Both the position numbers and the translations under genes were made by a program. DNA of 39,083 nt. Origin: an uncultured Pelagibacteraceae bacterium. Its GTDB lineage: Bacteria > Pseudomonadota > Alphaproteobacteria > Pelagibacterales > Pelagibacteraceae. The stretch is taken from NCBI GenBank assembly GCA_902579465.1, contig CACHGV010000008.1, positions 1 through 39,083 on the forward strand, written 5' to 3'. Below, piece by piece: positions 33,095-39,083 of the stretch; position 1 is the stretch's first letter, and every line of letters starts with the position of its first letter. The notes under the pieces are model-generated. The model had not been told where the DNA came from, did no database searches, and saw nothing but the letters and a program-made list of their open reading frames with translations.

Positions 33095-34062
33095 AATCTA
33101 TTAAAGTAACAAATACAGGTGGACCTGAGGTTCTTAAACTGGAAGATATAATTTTAGAAAAACCTGGAGAAGATGAAGTTCAAATCGAACATGTTTCAAT
33201 TGGTTTAAATTATATAGACACATATCATCGGTCGGGACTATATCCTCTTCAATTACCAACTGGAATTGGAATGGAAGCAGCAGGCATAATTAAAGAAGTT
33301 GGTTCAAGTGTTTCAAATTTTTCAGTTGGAGATAAAATTGCATATGCTGCAGCTCCTTTAGGTGCTTACTCAACTCACAGAAATTACACATCAAAAAATA
33401 TTGTAAAAGTTCCTGATGATATTGATTTGGAGCAAATTTCGAGTGCAATGACAAAAGGAATGACAACTTTCTATTTATTACACAAAACATATGTTCCAAA
33501 AAAAGGTGAAACCGTTCTATTTCATGCAGCAGCTGGTGGCGTGGGACAATTCTTTTGTCAGTGGGCAAAAAGTTTAGGACTTAAAGTTATTGGAACAGTT
33601 GGTAGTGATGAAAAAGTTAAAATAGCAAAAAAGTATGGTTGTGATGAAGTTATAAACTATTCTAAGGAAGACTTTGCAAAAAAAGTGTTGGAACTCACAA
33701 ACGGTAAAGGAGTTTCAGTAGTTTATGATGGAGTGGGAAAAACAACATATGATAAATCCATTGAATGTTTAAAATTAAGAGGCACTATGGTTTCATTTGG
33801 AAATGCGTCAGGTCCACTTGACCCAATTATTGTTTCAAAATCTTTGCAACCAAAGGGTATTTATTTCGTTAGACCTGCAATGAATCAGTACTTCACAAAT
33901 AGTGAAGAAATACAAGAAGCAGCTAACATGTTATTTAAACAAATTTTATCAGGAAACGTGAAAATAGAAATTTTTAAAAAATATAAATTAGAAGATGCTG
34001 TTCAAGCACATAAAGATTTAGAAGGAAGAAAAATTACAGGTCCAGCAGTAATTATTCCTTAA
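33091..34062 (+). CDS. NAD(P)H:quinone oxidoreductase, zeta-crystallin type
   Basis: A 323-residue zinc-free medium-chain dehydrogenase, Qor-like. It has GLNYIDTYHRSGLYPLQLP, GMEAAGIIKEVGSSV, the coenzyme-binding FHAAAGGVGQFFCQWAKSLG, and VVYDGVGKTTYDKS. It would carry out one-electron or enone reduction of quinones with NADPH. It is coupled to pirin and overlaps the convergent DUF2721 gene by 11 bases. Confidence 0.92.
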   Translation: MKSIKVTNTGGPEVLKLEDIILEKPGEDEVQIEHVSIGLNYIDTYHRSGLYPLQLPTGIGMEAAGIIKEVGSSVSNFSVGDKIAYAAAPLGAYSTHRNYTSKNIVKVPDDIDLEQISSAMTKGMTTFYLLHKTYVPKKGETVLFHAAAGGVGQFFCQWAKSLGLKVIGTVGSDEKVKIAKKYGCDEVINYSKEDFAKKVLELTNGKGVSVVYDGVGKTTYDKSIECLKLRGTMVSFGNASGPLDPIIVSKSLQPKGIYFVRPAMNQYFTNSEEIQEAANMLFKQILSGNVKIEIFKKYKLEDAVQAHKDLEGRKITGPAVIIP

Positions 34063-34459
34063 ACTGAACATCCATATCAGAAAGATGAAGTTTTAAAGCC
34101 TTGGTAGAAATTTGTATTTCTCTAATAAAAAATATTATTGAAATCATCATTGATAAACAACACGTTCCAAAGATTACTCTAGCTACAATTAAACTTTCTA
34201 AATAAAGAGCAAATACAGTTAGCATATTAAATAAAAAGCCAAATGCTGCTGACATTATTGCAAACTTTAATACTCCTATTCTGCTGTTTAGGTTTATAAG
34301 TTGATCTTTCCATTCTGGGGGAGTGTGTTTTTCAAAGACATACTCATCATGAATTTTTCTTATTAATCCACTCAGGGTATGAAATCGGTTGCTATATACA
34401 CTCATTATCAGCGGTATTGCTGGAAACATTAAAGCAGTGACGGTGTAATCTATATTCAT
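34052..34459 (-). CDS. DUF2721 membrane protein
   Basis: A 135-residue protein from the ATG at 34459 (a TTG three codons upstream at 34468 is possible). The N-terminal helix ALMFPAIPLIMSVYSNRF is followed by a hydrophilic segment and two C-terminal helices, FAIMSAAFGFLFNMLTVFALYL and IFGTCCLSMMISIIFFIREI. The order and the RFHTLSGLIRKIH motif fit DUF2721. Function is unknown. It diverges from ubiA. Confidence 0.75.
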   Translation of the reverse strand: MNIDYTVTALMFPAIPLIMSVYSNRFHTLSGLIRKIHDEYVFEKHTPPEWKDQLINLNSRIGVLKFAIMSAAFGFLFNMLTVFALYLESLIVARVIFGTCCLSMMISIIFFIREIQISTKALKLHLSDMDVQFKE

Positions 34460-34469
34460 TCGAATCAAT

Positions 34470-34498
34470 TTGATTATGAGACTCTGCTTTGCTATTTA
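34470..34498 (+). promoter_or_regulatory. Candidate ubiA promoter with a GANTC site in the spacer
   Basis: TTGATT (34470-34475) and TATTTA (34493-34498) are separated by 17 bases, ahead of the ubiA ATG at 34512. A GACTC site (34480-34484) lies in the spacer and a GAATC (34462-34466) just upstream, both substrates of a CcrM-type methylase. Hexamer matches are moderate. Confidence 0.35.
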
Positions 34499-34511
34499 CA
34501 AGTAAATTGTT

Positions 34512-35378
34512 ATGCAAAATATCAAATTGTTCATTGAACTTACAAGATTAAATAGACCAATCGGATACATGCTTTTATTTTGGCCTTGTCTATGGGGTCT
34601 TACTATTGCTTATAATTTTAATTCTGAATTAGGAAAATTTTATTTTTATTCTTTACTTTTTTTACTTGGTTCAATGCTAATGAGATCAGCTGGGTGCATT
34701 GTTAATGATATAGTTGACAAAAATTTTGATAAAAAAGTTGAGAGAACAAAAAATAGACCAATTGCATCAGGTAAGGTTTCCGTAAAGCTTGCGATAATTT
34801 ACTCTTTTATTTTATGTGGATTAGCATTTTTGGTATTGATTAATTTTAATAAATTCACAATTTTTATGGCACTATTATCTATGCCATTGGCATTTACTTA
34901 TCCTTTAATGAAGAGATTTACATATTGGCCACAGCTATTTTTAGGAATTACATTTAACTACGGTCTTGTTCTTGCGTGGATATCAATAAATAATAACATA
35001 AATTTAGTGCCAATTATTTTTTATTTTGGAGCCATATTTTGGACACTGGGTTACGACACTATTTATGGATATCAAGATATTAAAGATGATGAGATTATAG
35101 GAGTTAAGTCTACCTCGATAAAATTTAAAAATAACCCAAAAATATTTATTTCTTTATGTTACATATTTTTTTTTCTTTCATTAATTTTAGTTGGTTTTTT
35201 AATGGACTTTAAAGTGTCATACTTTATATCCCTGGTAATTACTTTTTTTCATTTGGCCTTCTATCAAATAAAAAATCTTGAGGTATCAAACCCTAATATG
35301 TGTCTAGTAAAATTTAAAGGCAATAATTTATTGGGTCTTATTGTATTTATTAATATTTTAATTGGAAAAATAATTTAA
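34512..35378 (+). CDS. ubiA: 4-hydroxybenzoate polyprenyltransferase
   Basis: UbiA attaches the polyprenyl tail to 4-hydroxybenzoate in ubiquinone synthesis. The 288-residue membrane enzyme has RLNRPIGYMLLFWPCLWGL, the first Asp-rich site NDIVDKNFDKKVERTKNRP and the second DTIYGYQDIKDDEIIGVKS. Its stop is directly followed by the ATG of the ABC transporter gene with no spacer. Confidence 0.95.
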   Translation: MQNIKLFIELTRLNRPIGYMLLFWPCLWGLTIAYNFNSELGKFYFYSLLFLLGSMLMRSAGCIVNDIVDKNFDKKVERTKNRPIASGKVSVKLAIIYSFILCGLAFLVLINFNKFTIFMALLSMPLAFTYPLMKRFTYWPQLFLGITFNYGLVLAWISINNNINLVPIIFYFGAIFWTLGYDTIYGYQDIKDDEIIGVKSTSIKFKNNPKIFISLCYIFFFLSLILVGFLMDFKVSYFISLVITFFHLAFYQIKNLEVSNPNMCLVKFKGNNLLGLIVFINILIGKII

Positions 35379-37121
35379 ATGTCTAACCTTGATATATTAA
35401 AAAGACTTTACAAAGACTATACGAAAAAATATTTAAACAAAATTTTCCTAGCAGTCTTTTTTTCTATATTAGTTGCAGGCAGTACATCTGCAACTGCGTG
35501 GTTATTAGATCCAGCAATCGATAAAATTTTTATTAATAAAGATCGAAGCTTACTTTTAATAATCCCATTATTAATTATTTTGGCCTTTGCAACAAAAGGG
35601 ATTTCTCTTTATTTAGCAAAAGTCACAATGATTAAAGTTGCGGAAGAAGTAAAAAAGGAACTACAAATTAATATGCTTAAATCATTTATTAAGGCTGATA
35701 CTGAAAATATAGAGAACAAACATACTGGAAAATATATTTCAAATCTTAATTTTGATGTAAATCTAATTACGGGCATGTTAAGTACATCCTTCTTAACTTT
35801 ATTTAAAGATGGATTAACTTTAATTGGACTTCTTTCGGTAATGTTTCTTCAAAATTGGAGATTATCTTTAATTGCCATCATTATGATTCCATTCGCATCT
35901 TTTACTGCAAAAAAATTAGGCAAAAGAATGGGTAAAGTAGTAACAGAGGCTCAAGTGAAATCCGGAGACTTAAATAAATATTTAATTGACATATTCAAAA
36001 ATCACAAAATTATCAAGATTTTTCAAAGAGAAAAGTATGAAAACGACAGATCAGAAAAATTTGTTAATGATTTAAAAGAAAAATCAATAAAAATATCGTC
36101 TGTCTTTATTAGAGCCACACCTGTTATGGAGATTTTAACAGGAACCATGATCGCTATACTAATTTTTTATTCTGGTAAATTAATAATGAATGACCAATTG
36201 AGCTTGAATAATTTTTTTTCTTTTTTAGCTGCAATGATGCTGGCTTATCAACCAGTTAAATCCCTAGCAACTATAAATGTTGGGGTAAATCAGGGATTGT
36301 CTGCAAGTAAAAGAATACTTCCAATAATTGACACGACAAATTTAATTGGAACTAATGAAGATAAAATAAATTTAAATTTGGAAAACGGAACAATTGACTG
36401 CAAGAATGTAAATTTCAATTATTCTACAAATTTAGAGAATAAAGTTTTAAAAAATATTAATATTAAAATAAATGGTGGAAAAATGACCGCTCTGGTTGGG
36501 CAAAGTGGTTCGGGTAAATCAACATTATTAAGTTTAATTCCAAGAATTTATGATCCAAAAACAGGAATATTAGAAATTGATGGGCAAAATATTAAAGAAG
36601 TAAATTTATTTTCTTTAAGGAAAGAAATATCGATAGTTGATCAAAATGTGACTTTATTCGATGATACGATTTTCAATAATATAAAATATGCAAAACCAGA
36701 TGCAGACCACGATGAGATTTATGAAGCTGCAAAGCTTTCAATGTGTTCAGAATTTATAGATAAACTTGAAAATAAATATCAAACCTTAATAGGAGAAAAT
36801 GGAATAAAATTATCGGGTGGAGAAAAACAAAGACTTTCTATAGCAAGAGCATTCTTAAAAAATAGTAAAATTATTCTTTTAGATGAAGCTACTTCATCTT
36901 TAGACTCGGAAACTGAAGAAAAAATACAAAAGGCATTAGATAAATTGACTTCAAATAAAACAACCGTAGTAATTGCACACAGACTTTCAACTATTTTAAA
37001 TTCTGATAAAATTTACGTTATGGATAAGGGTATGATAGTGGATTCAGGTAATCATGAGGAACTCTTAAAAAAGTCTGTTACTTATAAAAACTATTATAAT
37101 AAACAAATAAACAAAAGTTGA
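35379..37121 (+). CDS. msbA: Lipid A export ABC transporter, MsbA-like
   Basis: A 580-residue half-transporter with an N-terminal six-helix domain (about 20-310) and a C-terminal ATPase. Walker A is GQSGSGKS at 374-381, the signature is LSGGEKQRLSIARAF, Walker B is IILLDEATSSLD, and the switch His is in VIAHRLSTI. It is a homodimeric exporter. The lipid A role is inferred from the waaA-lpxK neighbours and the family; drug or other lipid exporters look similar. Confidence 0.86.
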   Translation: MSNLDILKRLYKDYTKKYLNKIFLAVFFSILVAGSTSATAWLLDPAIDKIFINKDRSLLLIIPLLIILAFATKGISLYLAKVTMIKVAEEVKKELQINMLKSFIKADTENIENKHTGKYISNLNFDVNLITGMLSTSFLTLFKDGLTLIGLLSVMFLQNWRLSLIAIIMIPFASFTAKKLGKRMGKVVTEAQVKSGDLNKYLIDIFKNHKIIKIFQREKYENDRSEKFVNDLKEKSIKISSVFIRATPVMEILTGTMIAILIFYSGKLIMNDQLSLNNFFSFLAAMMLAYQPVKSLATINVGVNQGLSASKRILPIIDTTNLIGTNEDKINLNLENGTIDCKNVNFNYSTNLENKVLKNINIKINGGKMTALVGQSGSGKSTLLSLIPRIYDPKTGILEIDGQNIKEVNLFSLRKEISIVDQNVTLFDDTIFNNIKYAKPDADHDEIYEAAKLSMCSEFIDKLENKYQTLIGENGIKLSGGEKQRLSIARAFLKNSKIILLDEATSSLDSETEEKIQKALDKLTSNKTTVVIAHRLSTILNSDKIYVMDKGMIVDSGNHEELLKKSVTYKNYYNKQINKS

Positions 37122-38356
37122 TGTTTGTTATTTATAATTTATTTTTAATTCCGATAATATTAATTTCACCACTAATTGTATTGATTAGAATATTTTTAGG
37201 AAAAGAAGATCAAATCAGATTTAAAGAAAAATTCGGATTTTTTCCAAAAAAAAATAAACCCAATAAAACAATTTGGATACATGGCGCAAGTGTTGGTGAA
37301 ATATTAAGTATAATTCCAATTGTAAGGAAATTTGAAGAGGATAAAAGAATTAAAAGAATTTTAATTACTTCTTCAACAACCAGTTCCTCGCATATTTTAT
37401 CTAAATTTAAGTTTAAAAAGACTGTTCATCAGTTTTATCCTTTTGATTTAAATTTTTTAACCAAACATTTCATTAATCACTGGAAACCAAAATTAGCAAT
37501 ATTTGTAGACTCTGAAATTTGGCCAAATATGTTTAATAATTTACATAAAAAAAATATCCCACTAATCCTTCTCAATGCAAGGATTACAAGAAAATCTTTT
37601 AATAGATGGAAATTTTTTCCTAATTTTTCAAAAAAAATTTTTGAAAAAATTAGTCTTGCTTTGCCGCAAAACATAGAGTCAAAAAAATATTTAAAATTAT
37701 TAGGAACAAAAAAAATAAAACACGTAGGAAATTTAAAGTTTTTTGGAGGATCACAAAAAGACAATGTAAATTTAATTCTAAAAAAAAAATTTTCTAAAAA
37801 GGTTATTTTTTGTGCAGCAAGTACTCATCCAACAGAAGAACTATTTGTTGGAAAAGTACATAAAGAATTAAAGTCAGAAATTAAAAACCTGATTACAATA
37901 ATAATCCCAAGACATATTAATAGAAAAAAAGAAATACTTAATGAATTAAACAATATTGGTCTTAATTCCCAATTACATACCTCGTCAAAAAAATTATACA
38001 AAAATACAGATATTTACATAGTGGATACTTACGGTGAATCTGCAAAATTCTATGCACTTTCTAAATTAACATTTTTGGGAGGATCACTTATACCACATGG
38101 AGGACAGAACCCTCTAGAGTCAGCAAGGAAAGGTAATTATATCTTGTATGGACCACATGTAGAAAACTTTAAAGAAGTTTATGAAATGTTAGAGAAATTG
38201 AAAATTACAAGAAGAGTAAACTCGATAAAAAATATGAAATCTGTTGTTCGTCAAAAAATTAATTTTTTACAAGGAAATACTGTGAATAAAAAGTTAAAAT
38301 ACTTAGGAGAAAAAATACTAAATAAGAATTTGTATGAGATTCAAAAATTTATCTAA
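37121..38356 (+). CDS. waaA: 3-deoxy-D-manno-octulosonic acid (Kdo) transferase
   Basis: WaaA/KdtA adds Kdo to the lipid A precursor at the inner membrane. From the ATG at 37121, which overlaps the msbA TGA by one base, the protein has 411 residues (a TTG at 37118 is the alternative start). It has an N-terminal anchor helix (1-25), catalytic E60 in WIHGASVGE, FYPFDLNFL, FVDSEIWPN and the donor-binding GGSLIPHGGQNPLE. A run of ten A (37780-37789) is in frame in the coding strand. It ends adjacent to lpxK. Confidence 0.94.
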   Translation: MFVIYNLFLIPIILISPLIVLIRIFLGKEDQIRFKEKFGFFPKKNKPNKTIWIHGASVGEILSIIPIVRKFEEDKRIKRILITSSTTSSSHILSKFKFKKTVHQFYPFDLNFLTKHFINHWKPKLAIFVDSEIWPNMFNNLHKKNIPLILLNARITRKSFNRWKFFPNFSKKIFEKISLALPQNIESKKYLKLLGTKKIKHVGNLKFFGGSQKDNVNLILKKKFSKKVIFCAASTHPTEELFVGKVHKELKSEIKNLITIIIPRHINRKKEILNELNNIGLNSQLHTSSKKLYKNTDIYIVDTYGESAKFYALSKLTFLGGSLIPHGGQNPLESARKGNYILYGPHVENFKEVYEMLEKLKITRRVNSIKNMKSVVRQKINFLQGNTVNKKLKYLGEKILNKNLYEIQKFI

Positions 38357-39083
38357 ATGAAAATTATTAAACCATCATATTTAAATGATAAAAATTTAAT
38401 TTCATATTTATTAACTCCTTTTACGATTTTTACTATTTTAATAAATTTTAGTAAAAATTTTTTAATTAGAAAAAAATATAAAATCAAAACTATATGTGTT
38501 GGAAATATTTATATTGGTGGAACTGGAAAAACTTCTCTAAGCATACAAATAAATAAAATTTTAAAAAATAAGTTTAGAACAGTATTTGTTAAAAAAAAAT
38601 ATTTTGATCAACTAGACGAAATAAAAATGCTTCAGGCCTATGGAAAGCTAATTAGTGATGAAAATAGAGCTATAAGTTTAGATAAAGCTGAGGTAAAAAA
38701 ATTCGATGTAGCTATTTTAGATGATGGTTTGCAAGATAAAAAAATAGATTATGACGTATCAATTGCTTGCTTTAATTCAACTTATGGTATTGGTAACGGA
38801 TATTTACTTCCAGCGGGGCCTTTAAGGGAAAAACTAGAAATATTAAAAAAATATAGCGCAATTTTTTTAGTTGGTGAAAAAAAAAATAAAAAGCTTTCAT
38901 CAATATTAAAAAAGTTTAATAATAAAATATTTTATTCCAAATATGTTCCAATCAATATTAAAAACTTCAATAGAAAAAAAACTTACTTATTTTTTTGTGG
39001 GATTGGAAATCCAGAAGAGTTTGAAAACACACTTAATAAGTATAAGTTTAAGATATCAAAAAAGTATATATTTCCTGATCATC
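38357..39083 (+). CDS. lpxK: Tetraacyldisaccharide 4'-kinase (N-terminal part, cut by the window end)
   Basis: LpxK phosphorylates the 4' position of the lipid A precursor. The window holds 242 codons from the ATG at 38357, with no stop before the edge. The protein has an N-terminal membrane helix, the P-loop IGGTGKTS (53-60), the DDGLQ motif in AILDDGLQDKK, and GNGYLLPAGPLRE. The segment between the P-loop and DDGLQ is short compared with enterobacterial LpxK. The ATG is 0 bases after the waaA stop, completing an msbA-waaA-lpxK set. Confidence 0.92.
   Translation, partial: MKIIKPSYLNDKNLISYLLTPFTIFTILINFSKNFLIRKKYKIKTICVGNIYIGGTGKTSLSIQINKILKNKFRTVFVKKKYFDQLDEIKMLQAYGKLISDENRAISLDKAEVKKFDVAILDDGLQDKKIDYDVSIACFNSTYGIGNGYLLPAGPLREKLEILKKYSAIFLVGEKKNKKLSSILKKFNNKIFYSKYVPINIKNFNRKKTYLFFCGIGNPEEFENTLNKYKFKISKKYIFPDH

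Noticed and set aside
31201..34062. HAD-DoxX-pirin-quinone oxidoreductase run as a new degradative pathway
   Set aside because: The families are individually common and their shared role is unknown. Adjacency alone does not support a pathway in such a compact genome.

Overview
The window looks like a piece of a streamlined marine alphaproteobacterial chromosome of the SAR11/Pelagibacterales type. The DNA is very A+T-rich (around 30% G+C by eye). Genes abut or overlap by 1 to 17 bases, and no gene-free stretch reaches 100 bases. The content is alphaproteobacterial: a CcrM-type GANTC methylase, split F0 b/b' subunits, a mutY-DUF721-DsbA-smc order, and a crtIBY-blh retinal cluster. I see no mobile element, prophage, CRISPR array or rRNA. 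Identification rests on reading translated proteins and motifs by eye, with no database search.

Layout. 1-590: end of hemF, then greA. 587-4496 (minus): a TPR lipoprotein-like or exported protein, ispE, tRNA-Gln and cca, apparently one unit. 4507-7080 (plus): a family-4-like uracil-DNA glycosylase, a 44-residue membrane peptide, rnhB and ccrM, the last with its own promoter-like leader. 7077-9198 (minus): a FAD monooxygenase and mutY. 9199-15188 (plus): a DciA-like protein, a DsbA-like thioredoxin, an unusually short SMC, then F0 ATP synthase genes atpI-B-E-F'-F. 15233-21975 (plus): crtI, crtB, crtY, blh (retinal from phytoene precursors), a small membrane protein, ispH, thrB and rnhA. 22008-28891 (minus): the aa3-type cytochrome c oxidase genes coxB-coxA-coxC-coxIV-orf87-ctaB, then thrC and a peroxiredoxin. 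28979-30479: a small two-helix membrane protein, a second subunit-III-like protein and a Sco1 copper chaperone. 30474-34459: rsmE, a HAD dehalogenase, DoxX, pirin, a quinone oxidoreductase and a DUF2721 protein. 34512 to the end (plus): ubiA, msbA-like, waaA and lpxK (cut by the window edge).

How the genes work together. Much of the window is membrane energetics: retinal made by CrtI/B/Y/Blh would serve a light-driven proton pump encoded elsewhere, next to the F0 sector that spends proton motive force, with a terminal oxidase and its assembly factors close by. IspE and IspH supply MEP-pathway isoprenoid precursors for carotenoids, ubiquinone (UbiA) and heme A/O (CtaB). A second theme is chromosome maintenance (SMC, DciA-like, CcrM, MutY, UDG, RNase HI and HII).

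The most notable observations are: an SMC of 857 residues with both ATPase heads but no recognisable hinge; a ccrM promoter region carrying three GANTC sites, two inside or overlapping the predicted core promoter; a tRNA-Gln gene ending 3 bases before the start codon of the CCA-adding enzyme; several small membrane proteins embedded in the rnhB, retinal and oxidase loci; and perfect inverted repeats at oxidase-locus junctions.
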